A stretch of 64,000 nt of DNA from the NCBI GenBank assembly GCA_965112735.1, contig OZ218951.1, positions 2,356,001-2,420,000 on the forward strand, written 5' to 3'. Numbering within the stretch: position 1 is the stretch's first letter; every line of letters begins with the position of its first letter. Of this stretch, positions 53,257-63,691 are shown piece by piece. The DNA is from Phaeosaccion multiseriatum (taxonomy: Eukaryota > Ochrophyta, other classes). A model generated the notes under the pieces. That model made no database searches. It was not told the DNA's origin and worked only from the letters and a program-made list of their open reading frames with translations. A program made the position numbers and the translations under genes.

Positions 53257-55670
53257 CGTTGTTGTTATATTTGTTGTTATCATTGTTGTTATTGATGCTG
53301 TTGTTATTGTTGTTGCCGTCATACGATACTTGTCTGCCGCTCTTCTCCTCTCCTCTCCCCCCTCCTCGCCTATCCTCACCTGTCCTCTCCTCTCCTCTCC
53401 TCTCTTCTCCCCTCCCCTCCTGACCCCCCCTCTCTCTCCTCTCCACTCCACTCTCCTCCCTCCCCTCCCCTCCTTCCCTCCCCTCCCCTCCTCCCCTCCC
53501 CTCCCCTCCCCTTTCTCTCCTTCTCCCCTCTCCTATCCTGCTGTGCTGTGCTGGGCAGGACGTAGGTGGGCAGTTTCTCTTCGATATGGCGGAGCATAGA
53601 GACTTCTTGGGAGCCATATTGAACACAGGTTAGCGATAGGGTTAGTTAGTGAGTATACCCTTATTCTCTATAGTTCGGGAGCCATATTGAACACAGGTTA
53701 GCGATTAGATTAGTTAGTAAGTATCCCTTCTCTCAGTTAGGGAGCCATATTGAACACAGATTAGCGATAGGGTTAGTTAGGGAGTATACCCTTACTCTCT
53801 ACAGTTAGGGAGCCATATTGAAGACAGGTTAGCGATAGGGTTAGTTAGGGAGTATGCCCTTATTCTCTGCCGTTAGGGAGCCGTATTGAACACAGGTTAG
53901 CGATAGGGTTAGTTAGGGAGTATACCCTTACTCTCTACAGTTAGGGAGCCATGTTGAACACAGGTTAAGCGATAGGGTTAGTTAGTGAGTATACCCTTAG
54001 CCATGCTTACTGCCCTGACATTCATTCACTCACTATCCTGACGCTCACTCACTGCCCTCACACATACCCACTCATTGTTCTGACACGAAAGGCGTGAGTA
54101 GGACCAAGGTGGGCGATATTTTAGTCCAAGGAGAGAGGGGCGCACAGGTGGGTGGGTGTGCACGTGTGTGTATGTGTGGGTGTGCGTGTGAGTGGCTTCT
54201 TTGGAGGAAGAAATAAAGGGGGCCCTGGCGTTGCCCTCCGCCCCCCTCCTCTGTGGGGCGGACGTACGAGACTCACTTCGCTATTGGCCGCATGCACCCG
54301 CCTCTGCTCATATGCCTCCATCACTCTCTCTGTTCTCTTACTACCTCTCCCTCTGTCTGCCTCTGTCGCTCTCTCTACCTACACATATATCTTCTCCTCT
54401 CCTCTCTCTCCCCCCCCACCTCTCCCTCCTTCTCTGTTTTGTCTCCCTGCCACTTTCTCTCTCTCCCTATTTCTCTCTCTCCCTCCTTCCCTCCTTCCCT
54501 CCCTCCCTCCCCTCAGATAATCGTGCACCCAGAGTTGGCTGAGTTCTTCTCCACAGCCTTGCAGAGCGTTCGGTCCATCTCAGTGAAAGTCAGCGCCATC
54601 CCCCTAGCGGAGCTCAAAGTCAGAGCCCAAGTTCTGAAAAGTGTGAGTGCGTGAGTGAGTGCGTGAGTGACGGAGGGAGGAAGTGAGAGATTGACTGTGG
54701 GAGAGAGGAAGGGAGTGAGCAAGTGAGTAAGTGTGGAGAGGGGGGGAGGGGAGGGGAAGAGAGGGTAAGAGAGAGACAGCGCGCGCGAGAGTGAGAGAAG
54801 TGAAGAGGGGGGAGGGGGAGGGAGGCAGGGGAAGGACGGAAGGGCGAGTAGGAGGGAGGAGGAAGAGAGGGAGAGAGAGGGGAAAGGGCGAAAGCATAGC
54901 GTGGAATGAAAGAAACAAAGAAAGAAGGAAGGAAGGAAGGAAGGAAGGAAGGAAAGGGCTCTGCGTGCGAGGGGCGGAGGCGCAGAGGGAAGGGTCGTTT
55001 GGGGTGGAGCTGGGTAATGAACCAAGGGCATCTATCGTACCAACGTCAGACTGACTCTTCATCTTCCGATTTGATCGCTCCTCCTCCTCCACTGGCTCTT
55101 TAAAACTACCCGCCCCGACGCACTGCCCGACACTGGGCGCCCCCCCCCTTCTGTCTGTGTGCTGTGCTCCTCCTTCCTCTAGTTGTGCTCCGTGTGCTCC
55201 TTCCTCTACTTGTGCTTCTCCGAACCGTAACCGTAAGCCATTCCCTAACCCTGGTTGTCTCTCTACCCTCTCTCTCTCCCTGTGCTCTCTGCTTTCTCTT
55301 CTCTCTCTACTCTCTCTCTCTCTCTTCTCTCTCTCTACTCTCTCTCTCTCTCTCTTCCTCCCTCCTGTTCACCTCCTTCCTCCATCGAATCTCTCCTCCT
55401 GCCTCCTCCTGCCTTCAGATAAGCTCTGTCGAATCAAGTCTCCGACTGGACGCCATCGCTAGTGCCGGCATGAGCGTAAGCCGCTCTAAGATGGCTGATG
55501 CAGTCAAGAAGGGAGGGGTGCTTGTGAATTGGAAGGAGGTCACCAACACGTCAGCCACAGTGCGAGAAGGAGACATGATCACCGTGAGGGGTAAGGGGCG
55601 GGTGGAGGTGGAGAGCATTGTGCTGACCAAGAAGGGAAAGTGGAAGGTTCAGATGCAGCGCACCACATAG
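51100..55670 (+). CDS. plastid-targeted photosystem II S4-domain RNA-binding protein (YlmH-like)
   Basis: Eight exons (51100-51397, 51686-51714, 51945-52094, 52784-52861, 53559-53628, 54092-54147, 54517-54642, 55419-55670) give 352 aa, all phases closing. The family is the cyanobacterial/plastid 'photosystem II S4 domain protein', related to bacterial YlmH. Conserved pieces in order: FLTPPECAVME, GGFPQAERKRLFF, GGQFLFDMAEHRDFLGAILNTG, VSRTKVGDILVQGERGAQIIVHPELAEF, SVRSISVKVSAIPLAEL, then the S4 domain (ESSLRLDAIASAGMSVSRSK, GGVLVNWKEV, REGDMITVRGKGRVEV, TKKGKWKVQM). The N-terminus is bipartite: hydrophobic AVVVAAVVALFADGALG then FLTPSGC, with Phe34 at the expected cleavage site. Exon 2 is only 29 nt and its acceptor is the least certain junction. 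The donor of intron 5 is copied in a tandem array. Confidence 0.93.
53050..53302 (+). repeat. (TTG)n microsatellite in intron
   Basis: About 250 bp of TTG units with CTG/TCG/TTA interruptions inside the intron 52862-53558 of the S4-domain gene. Spurious Cys/Leu- or Asn/Gln-rich frames arise from it. Confidence 0.9.
53609..53999 (+). repeat. six tandem copies of an exon-end/5' splice-site unit
   Basis: A unit of about 64-68 bp begins with the last 20 bases of exon 5 (GGGAGCCATATTGAACACAG) and continues with the donor GTTAGCG and intron sequence. It recurs at about 53609, 53677, 53740, 53808, 53876 and 53944. Copy 3 carries ACAGATTAGC instead of ACAGGTTAGC and so lacks the GT; copy 4 has AAGACAG; copy 6 has GTTAAGC. 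The first copy holds the true exon end. Confidence 0.92.
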
Positions 55671-55885
55671 AACTATGCTCAGGTAGGTATGTATGGGTAG
55701 TAGAGTAGGAGAGATAGGTCGGGTGCCATCACCATTGTAAGAAGAGGAGAAGTAGTGAAGTAGTGTAAGAGTAGGAACGTTCGGACGACGAGCCGCACGT
55801 GTTGGTGATGTGTAAAAAACTGAACGCTTTCCGTCTATTGCACCTTCGTATATCCACCTTCACCTGCCCATCTCAAAAGAGAAGG

Positions 55886-58778
55886 TCAGAGGCCCTTCCG
55901 CCACGCCGGCACCGCCCGCTGTCCTCTCCGAAGGTCCCTCGCACTCCCCGCCACCAGGCTTTCGTGTGCCCCCTCCATCTGCCGCTCCATCTCTCGATCG
56001 TCCAACTCCTCCGCTGACACACCCCTCACTCGCGAGGCCTTGGTGGCCGCCAGCACTCGCAAAGGATCAGCCACGGCGACAGGAGCATAGCCTTTTCGGG
56101 AACCACTCCGACCACCGCTCCTCCTCCCCCCTGTACCACCATCACCCTCAGAAGGACCGTCTGGTGAATCCCCACCCTCACCCCCACCCCCGCTCCCTCC
56201 TCCTCCTCTGCTGTCACCACCCCTCGCCCTTCGTCTGCTCTGCGGAAGCGCCGCGGCGGCCTCCTTAAGCCTCTGATCCTTGCCGCCTTGCCTCTCCGCC
56301 GCTCGTCGCTCCAACTCTTTCCGCTTGTCCCGTGCAGCCGCCATGTCTCTCCTCACCATCTCCCCCACGTCCACCCGGCTCACACGCGTGCGCTCTCGCT
56401 TCAGCATGGCATCGGTCTCCCTCTGACGCTTTCCTTCGCGCTCCTTCTCCAGTTGGTACACCGCAAGCTTCTCTCGCGCTCGCGCCTTCCGCTCCTTCTC
56501 CTCCCGCTGCTCCTGTAGATACCTTACCTCCCTCTCCACCTCCTCTTTTCGCCTCTTGTCCTCGTCTCTCTGTGACTTTTCCTGTCGCCATGCCTCCACA
56601 GACTTGATCTTTCGTTCTCGCTCCTCTAGACGGGCCGCTTGGACCGCTCTCCTCTGCTCCGACGACGGTTCTCGCCTCTTTTTGTTGGTTGAAGGTGAGG
56701 TTGGCGTAAGAGCAGGGCACACACAAGCAAATACAGGCACAGGCCTTCGTTCGTCAGCTGTGAATAGGGGGCAAAAATGACGCCCCACCGCCCGCCCGCT
56801 CGCCTGTCCTCCTCCCTCCCTCCCTCCCTCCCTCCCTCCCTCCCTCCCTCCCCCCCTCCCTCCCTCCCTCCCTCCCTCCCTCCCTCCCCCCCTCCCTCCC
56901 TCCCTCCCTCCCTCCCTCCCTCTCACGCACCTTCTGCTCCTGCCGCTCTCGGTCCGCCGCCTCCTGCCGCTTCCCCCTCTTCAGGCGCCTCCACTCCTCC
57001 ACCAGCTCCTTCTTCTTATCCAAGTAACCGCGATACCGTACGCTCCAAGCGTAATGCTCCCTCACCTCGTCACTCCCCACCTCCGTCAGCGCTGTCGCAC
57101 CCTTCTTCACGAGCTCATTCACTCTCAATCCCCTGTCCTCAGGTAAGCGCTGCACTTGACTGAGCAGACGGAGAAACGTGTCGTGTAAATGGTCTGCCCA
57201 GCCGCCCGTGGCTCCCCCATCCGCCGCTATCGCAGTGTTGATACGCTCAATCTCCCTCTCTAACCCCTCCTGCTCTATCAGCGAGTCCGCACCCCGCCCC
57301 TGTCCGTCTACTCCGTCTCCACCCTTCCCCTCCTCATCTGCCTCTTCGCCGCGGTTGGCACCACCGGCATTCGTAGCGCTGGCCTCACCGCCACTGCCTC
57401 TGCTTGCTGCTTCCCTCCCCCCTCCCCCGCCACCGCGCATTGTGGCCCAGGCGTCGGAGTCGAACCTTGCTGCTAAGGCTTTTACCTCCCTGCTCAGGAG
57501 CTGCTCCTGCTCTGCTACTTGGTTGTACTCCTTGCGCATGGCAGCCTGCCGCCCCGCCCCCCGTGTGGCAAAGCGAAGACAAGAAAAGGCATGTGTGTAT
57601 ATACATGGGCAGGGAGAGAGAGAGAGGGAGAGGGTGTGTGTGAGAGAGAGAGAGGGAGAGAGGGAGAGGGAGAGAGAGGGAGAGGAGGAGAGGGAGAGAG
57701 AGAAGGAGGAGGACTAGGAGGGCCTCGCGAATGGCGTCGGTCACCACAAGAGTATGAACACACTCCCTATATACACACATATGCGCGCACACACATCCAC
57801 ACACGCACAGTCACACACAGACTCTCTCTCTCTCTTTCTCTCTCACAAACACACGCACACAAACACAGCCTCACAAGACCGCGAAGCCCCAACCCCCAAC
57901 AACGAGGCACTTCCAAGCCCCCACCCACCCACGCACCCACCCACACTCACCCACCCACCCACACCCACCCAGCCCTTCGTATCACCACCTTGTGAAGTTA
58001 CCTTAAAGTGGTGCAGCTCCGCCTCCATGGCGCCCATGATGCCCTCGAGGTCCACAGAGAGGTCTCTCCCCTCGGACAGAGCCTGCACGCGGCTGCGGAT
58101 CTTCAGCATCGTGTTCTGCTCGTGAGGGGGGGGGGGGGATGGGTGGGTAAGTGGATGGCAGCGGGCGTCGAGAAGGACAGTAGGGGGGGTTAGGGTAAGA
58201 GGGGTCACACAGGCAGCAGCAAGCAGCACGCCGATTTTGGATAGCATGGTATACCCACTTATATGAGGGTGTGTGTGGTATATGTAACGGTCCGTTGACG
58301 AGGGAGTCACACACAGCACAGGAGAGCAGCGCCCCGAGAGCAGAGAAAGTGAATAGGGAAGCCCAACAGAGAATATGGACAAGCTGAGGGAGAGGGACAA
58401 AAAAAAGAGAGAGACACACAGAGAGAGAAGAAGAAGAAGAAGAAGAAGAAGAAGAAGAAGAAGAAGAAGAAGAAGAAGAAGAACTTTTGACTTCGCACTA
58501 CAAATAGGCAACAACAAGGAACAGAGCACTGGATAAGAGTACCCCAACTGCACCTTCTTCTTCCTCAGCTTGCGGGCAAGGGCGGATTGCTCCGCCTGCC
58601 GAGTAGAGTCGAGCTCGCGCTGCTCATCCAATAATTCCTGCACCTCGTCATGAAGCCCGTCTCTGGCCTGGTAGAAGCTGGCAGAGTCCTTCGCAAGGGC
58701 CGCCCACCGTCGCTGCTGCATGGTGTGCTCCCTCTTCCATACTCCCATCTCCACCTTGTTGGGTCTTCTTGACGCCAT
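55886..58778 (-). CDS. coiled-coil protein, CCDC112/CCDC148-like
   Basis: Four minus-strand exons (58778-58554, 58115-58002, 57545-56931, 56677-55886), 581 aa, all phase 0. Almost the whole chain is predicted helix: VWKREHTMQQRRWAALAKDSASFY at the start, a region with FLRLLSQVQRLPEDRGLR and EVREHYAWSVRYRGYLDKKKELVEEWRRLK in the middle (the block that recalls CCDC112/CCDC148), then about 130 residues of Glu/Arg/Lys coiled coil, a Gly/Ser loop and a short conserved-looking tail. Proteins of this type are usually centrosomal or ciliary; that link is family knowledge and only tentative here. The acceptor of the last exon (AAAAAG|AGGCGAG) has a weak pyrimidine tract and is the least sure junction. 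It converges on the S4 gene, with 215 bp between stop codons. Confidence 0.72.
56808..56928. repeat. (TCCC)n microsatellite in intron
   Basis: About 120 bp of TCCC units on the plus strand, immediately downstream of the minus-strand donor at 56930. The transcript therefore reads GGGA repeats at its intron 5' end. Confidence 0.9.
58424..58481. repeat. (AAG)n microsatellite in intron
   Basis: About 19 AAG units in the first intron of the coiled-coil gene; on the transcript they read as CTT. Confidence 0.9.
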
Positions 58779-59427
58779 TGCATTCAACTGCCTGGATGCC
58801 TTAGAAGACGACCGCCATCACTATCTAGGAGAGCAATAGGCGACCTCTGTGGCTCCTCCAGCCTCACGTGCCGAGCGTGCCAGGCCCGAGTTCAAAAAAA
58901 GCCTTCAAATCTATAGCCTCTCTTATTGAGATGTCTGGGCCTCTCATTGCTGCGACAACGCGTCCCGAACAAGTGAGGGAAGCTCACCTTGTGAGGGAAG
59001 CTCACCACCAGAAGGTACTTGTAGGATCGCAGTGAGCGAGCAACAAGAACAAGAAAGAAGAAGGGAAAGGCAGCCCTTAGCCCAAGCAATTTCATTGGCT
59101 TATTACATATCCCATTTGATATCGAATATCGATCTCGAAACCATCTCAAAACTGAACGTCGCACCAACTTTTGTTTAGAGCGAGCTCAAAACACCATAAC
59201 AAACACAACACACAAAAAAATTGATACGCGTGTGTGTAGGAGAAGATGGCGCTCAATACCCATCCCCCGGTCCTGCTTTCCTGGAGTGACTGAATTCTCA
59301 ACTTCCACCTTTTCGCGACGCTCTCTTAAATGGCGACATCATGCTTCCAGCCTCGTGGACTCCCCAGCCCCCCCCCCCCCTCCCCTTTAGATGGAAGAGG
59401 GACAGAACTAAGCTGTGAGGCGTGAGT
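58779..59427. promoter_or_regulatory. divergent upstream region
   Basis: 649 bp between the starts of the coiled-coil gene (-) and the polyQ gene (+). The middle (59095-59235) is clearly richer in A/T than the surroundings, as expected for promoter or 5' UTR sequence. A short direct repeat GTGAGGGAAGCTCACC occurs at about 58973 and 58991. No gene seen. Confidence 0.4.
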
Positions 59428-61209
59428 ATGGACACCTTAGCCTGGGGGCAGGAGGACGCCGTCCCTGCGCTCGATGATGACTTCTTGGGCGGGCTCGATA
59501 TGTTTATCATGGACGGAACGGCGGGGGGCAAGGGGGGCATGCTCTCCGCCGATGCATTGGAGGAGGAGCTGGGCGGGCTGGGAGGAGGTGAAGCAGGGGG
59601 CGGGGGGGCAGCAGCGGCGGTGGCACCAGCTCAGGTCGGGGCCGCCACACCATCGGCTGGTCAAGCAAACACGCGGAAAGGAGGACGAAAGGGGGCAAAG
59701 GGCTCAAAGGCGGCGAAGAAGGCTGCCAAAGGTCGAGCGACTGCTGCTCAGAAGGCCAATCAGAAGGCCACTTCGCTGCCGGCTGCGGCACGTGGGGGGC
59801 CGACCACCCGGGGGGCTGGGCGAAGGGGACAGCCTGTCGGAAAGGGCAAGGGTGGGGCTGGTTCTGCAGCGGCTGCTGCAGATGCGTCTGAGTCTGCTGC
59901 TGCTAGTGCTGCCCGTGCCAGGGCTGTGGACGCCAACGATGGCGTCACAGGGTTCAGTGGTGGTGAGAGGAGTCGTACCGCTGGCAGCAGCGGGACAGGC
60001 AACGACGGCCCCACCCCGGCCCCTCACGTCCGGAGACACATGGCTGCAGGTATGGGAGGCTTTGCGAGCAACCACCCACAGGCGCCGGTGCAGCCAACAA
60101 TGGCGAACCACAAAATCGTGGCGACGCGCGGAATGAGTAATCTGCAACCAGTCTCTTCGCCCGCCCTTGCGTCGTCGTCACACCCCTTTCCTCCAGACGG
60201 GCAGTCTACAGGCGCCCGGTCAGGAGTAGCTCCAGCAATGGGGGGTCAGGGCTTCCGGCGCAGGCGGCCCAGCGAAGAGCCCAATCAGCAAGCAGTGTCT
60301 GTGCTATCGCCCAAGTCCAGGGGTGTTCTAGCAGCAGCAGTTGGAGGAGGAGGAGGAGGAGGAGGAGGAGGAGGAGGAGGAGGAGGAGGAGGAGGAGCCA
60401 AGGCGGATGGGGAGATTGCCCCCTTATCATATGCACCGACGTGGAAAGGGGGGGCAGCGCAGCAGCCGCAGCAGCCGCAGCAGCAGCAGCCGCAGCAGCA
60501 GCAGCAGCAGCAGCCGCAACAACAACAGCAACTTACATTGCAACAGCTGCAGTTCCAGGAGCAGCAGCAAATGAAGCTTCTCTTACAGGACCAGCAGCGA
60601 TTACTGCAGCAGCAGCAGCAGTGGCAGCAGCAGCAGTTGGTGATACAGCAACGGCGTAAGGCCCGTGAAGTGCAGCAGGCGCAGCTCGATCCGCAGCAGC
60701 TCGAGGTACAGCAGCAACACCAGCTGCTGAGAAACGCACACCAACACCATCAAATACAAGAGCTGCATCGGCGCCAGCAGCAGCAGCTGCAGCAGAAGCA
60801 GCAGCGACAGGTTCAGCAGCTCAAGCTCCGGCAGCGACAGCAGCAGCAGATGCAGCAGCTAAGACAACAGCAAGTGCAAGGACAAGTCCGGGAGCAGCGA
60901 AAACAACACGTACAGGTACAGCAGCAGCAGCAGATGCCGCAGCTCCGTTACCACCAGCAACAGCAGCCACAGCAGCAGCCACAGCAGCAGCAGCAGCAGC
61001 AGCAGCAGTCATATGGGCAGCAGGAGCAGCCCATTAGACCTCTCCCGCAGCAGCAGCAGTTGGTGATACAGCAGCAGCAGCAGCAGCAACACGACCCGGT
61101 GCTCTTGTTTCTAAAGCAGCAGATCGAGCAAATGCAGCGGATGCAACGGATACAACAGTTGCAGCATATGCAGCAGCAGCAGCGGCGGCAGCAGCAGTTG
61201 GTGATACAG

Positions 61210-61250
<41 letters not shown>

Positions 61251-61788
61251 GCAGGTGCAGCAACCCCAGCCCCAGTCTCACGTCAAGTTTCATCCCGATC
61301 CTGTGCGCCCCCCCCGCAGCAACACCACAAGCGAGGCGAGCAGCGGCAGCGGCAGCGGGCGAGGGGACGATGACTATATGCCGGACGAGGACGTGGATCA
61401 CCACGCAGCAGTTGGTCGTAGAGCAGCAGCAGTTGGCGGTACCGCAGGAGCAGCAGCATCAGCAGCAGCACCACCACCACCACCAGCAGCAGCAGCAGTA
61501 GCATTTGGTGATGTAGCAGCAGTAGCCGCACGAGGACGAGGAGAATGGGGAGGAGGCGGGCGAGGGCGCACGGGAGGGATGGGCGAAGCGGACAAGAGGA
61601 ACGAAGGCCAGGGCCGAGAAGGTTTCACCCCCAGAGTCATCCCGGGCGTGCGCAGACCATCCCGGGGGGTGCCTCGACCCCCCGGGGGAGGGATACAGGA
61701 CCCGGACGTAGATTGGGACTTTCTGTGTGGGTTGGACGCCGCTCTCAGCAGCGAAAGCGACGGAGTGCGGCGGATACACCCCTACTGA
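59428..61788 (+). CDS. single-exon polyglutamine protein with paired DFLxGLD motifs
   Basis: One uninterrupted frame of 787 codons from the first ATG; no intron is needed. The N-terminus is acidic-hydrophobic (ALDDDFLGGLDMFIMDG) and the last 35 residues carry the near repeat DVDWDFLCGLDAALSSESD. Between them lie an Ala/Lys/Gly-rich part (residues 60-180), a polyGly run (60341-60397), a long Gln-rich region (60450-61270) with LVIQQ repeats, and an Ala-rich part. Gln-rich chains with acidic-hydrophobic ends are typical of transcriptional co-activators; that role is inferred from composition, and no DNA-binding domain is visible. Three exact copies of the dispersed 17-bp element encode the LVIQQ repeats. 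A 19-bp tandem duplication covers the stop codon. Confidence 0.8.
60632..60648 (+). repeat. dispersed 17-bp element, polyQ-gene copy 1
   Basis: Exact AGCAGTTGGTGATACAG, read as CAG TTG GTG ATA CAG (QLVIQ), between CAG runs. Confidence 0.8.
61055..61071 (+). repeat. dispersed 17-bp element, polyQ-gene copy 2
   Basis: Exact copy in the same frame (QLVIQ), flanked by CAG runs on both sides. Confidence 0.8.
61193..61209 (+). repeat. dispersed 17-bp element, polyQ-gene copy 3
   Basis: Exact copy in the same frame. Degenerate versions follow at about 61410-61450 (GTTGGTCGTAGAGCAG, GTTGGCGGTACCGCAG) and about 61500-61520 (TTTGGTGATGTAGCAG). Confidence 0.8.
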
Positions 61789-61813
61789 CTTATTACACCC
61801 CTACTGACTTATT
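61776..61813 (+). repeat. 19-bp tandem duplication spanning a stop codon
   Basis: ACACCCCTACTGACTTATT occurs twice head to tail. The first copy contains the TAC TGA end of the polyQ gene. Confidence 0.85.
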
Positions 61814-63262
61814 AGGTCATGTGTATCGGACTTTGGTGACTTGTTGGCGCCTCCAAGCGGTGGGGATAGGCGGCGGAAGGAAGCACAGCGGTGTCGGGAA
61901 AGCGGGGCAAGCAAAAGGTTGTGGGGGCAATGTGCACGGGGCGTAACGGTGTTTCAGCACAGTGAGGGCAGAGAGAGAGAGAGGGGCGTAGAGGCGCGAT
62001 ATGTGAGGGAGGCACATGAGGGGGGAAGGAAGGGACGGAGCGGAGGCGGGCCAAGTGGTCCGAGGAGAGCAAGAGAAGCAAAAGTGAGGGAACACAGAGG
62101 AGAAGCACAACGGCGGAACACAGCGGAGAAGCACAACGCCTTCGGTTTCTGATTGGCAGGGCGGCGTGGCGCGGATCGGGTTTGGGTCGGGTCGCGTGCC
62201 CTGCAACCCAACCCGCAACACTTGGCCCCTTCGTTCCTCCGCATTTGGCGGGGGAGGCAGAGGAGATGAAGGTCGGCACGGGAGGGAGGGAGGGAGGGAG
62301 GGCGGGTGACGCATGTTGAGGAGGCGCGGCTCTCCTCATGGCACCGCACAGGCACAGCCGTGTTGTTCTTGTTCTTGTTGCATGGAGGCCTCCTCTGCGG
62401 CGTGTTACTCAGAGCTTTTTTGGTCGTTTCATTACGGTAACCGTCAGGCACAGAGGAAGGAAGGAAGGGAGGGAGGGAGGGAGGGAGGGAGGAAGGAAGG
62501 CCTGAACACCGGGGGCGGGGGTGGCGTGATATGCGGAGTACCCACTCCGTTTCTTGCGCACATCTGTTTGGGTGTCCGATCATCCACCCAAACAGGAGGG
62601 GCAGGACAAGATGCACAGCAACTGTAACTCCCAGAGCAGCTCCTACAGGACTATACGGAGACATGTTAATTGTTCAGCAAGAGAAGAGGTAAGGGGAGAA
62701 GAGGGGGAGGTGGTGGAGGGTGAGCAGTATGACAACAGAGGAAGGCGAGATGAGAAGCGTCCGAACCATTTTTTGGCACAGACAGATGCAGATTCGATCG
62801 CCTACTCACAGAATAATAAGCAAGCCCTCCCGGTGGCGCTTCTGTAGGGCTGTGGCACATCACACGAACCACCACACACACACACACACCACATGCATTG
62901 TATTTGTTTCAGTTGAGCATCAGACGAGTGCAGAGCCATTAGTTCGAGGCACACAAAGATGAAGGAAGGAAGAATTATTATTCTTTTTGTAGTCATGTTT
63001 ATATTAGAAGGGGGGGAGGGGTGGTGGTGGTGGTGGTGGAGGAGGAGGAGGGGAAGCCAAGTGTATTTTGAGGATGGCAAGCGGGCTACAACTTCAGTTT
63101 GATTAATTCACTAATTATTATTATATGAAACGTGATTGCAGAAGGACTGTGGTGTACTTTGCCACTTTGCCAAATAAGTAACATAAGTACGAAGGGTCCC
63201 CCCCCCCCCCCAACATACACACACGTGCTCACACACGAGCCCACACACACTCCCACTCCCTC
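61789..63262. other. tail-to-tail intergenic region
   Basis: 1.47 kb between the polyQ gene (+) and the partial EF-hand-like gene (-). Visible items: a short direct repeat ACAGCGGAGAAGCACAACG-like at about 62090-62130, GGGA runs (62281-62305, 62455-62495), a GGT/GGA run (63023-63055), a C-run (63200-63211) and an AT-rich patch (62960-63000 and 63100-63130). Open frames here encode only low-complexity Pro/Ser/Leu or Arg/Gly strings. Confidence 0.5.
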
Positions 63263-63691
63263 TCAGTGCGCGGAGCCTAGGAAGGATTGCCCTCCCTGCT
63301 TCTCTGCCCGCTGCCTCTGCTTCTGCTTCTGGTAATCCTCGTACTCCTCCTGCTGCTGCTTCTTCTGTCGCTGCTCCTGCTTTGCCAATCTCTTTCGCTT
63401 CATTTGCAGCACGATATCGTCCTTCTCCTGAAAGAGCACACCGTCGGGAAGCGTGGGGAGACGGTCTTGTGTCACCGCCGCTGCAAACTTCCTACAGTGA
63501 AGATAGCCCGTCTCTGCCTCATCCATCTCTTGCTTCATCTGAACAAAGTCTTGGTCCGTCAAGGGCTCGCCCTGGTTGCTCAGGAAGCGTTTGAGCTCGT
63601 CCAGAGGAAGCAACTCGCCATCTCCATCGCCTTTGATGATGCCTAGTGCAGCGTATACGTCCTTAAACTCGCTAAAGCTCACGAAGCGACT
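63263..63691 (-). CDS. last exon of an EF-hand-like protein, cut by the window end
   Basis: Minus-strand exon of 143 codons ending at the stop 63265-63263. The acceptor is CCCAG at 63693-63692 and upstream exons lie beyond the window. The sequence FSEFKDVYAALGIIKGDGDGELLPLDELKRFLSNQGEPLTDQDF...QEMDEAETGYLHCRKFAAAV has the calmodulin-like paired EF-hand layout. The loops are degenerate: the first keeps GDGDGELLP, and the second (DEAETGYLHCRKF) lacks several acidic Ca2+ ligands. A charged Gln/Lys/Arg helix follows (MKRKRLAKQEQRQKKQQQ). The family of the full protein cannot be named from this piece. Confidence 0.7.
   Translation of the reverse strand, partial: SRFVSFSEFKDVYAALGIIKGDGDGELLPLDELKRFLSNQGEPLTDQDFVQMKQEMDEAETGYLHCRKFAAAVTQDRLPTLPDGVLFQEKDDIVLQMKRKRLAKQEQRQKKQQQEEYEDYQKQKQRQRAEKQGGQSFLGSAH

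Noticed and set aside
53629-53990. AGGGTTAGTTAGGG strings resembling interstitial telomere repeats
   Set aside because: They belong to the 67-bp tandem unit with the copied splice site and do not form consecutive TTAGGG or TTTAGGG units.
53609-53999. CRISPR-like repeat layout
   Set aside because: The whole 67-bp unit is conserved including the would-be spacers, and the context is a eukaryotic intron.
61954-62664. 236-codon minus-strand frame
   Set aside because: The product is dominated by Pro/Ser/Leu from GGGA repeats, has no family pattern and no splice partner.
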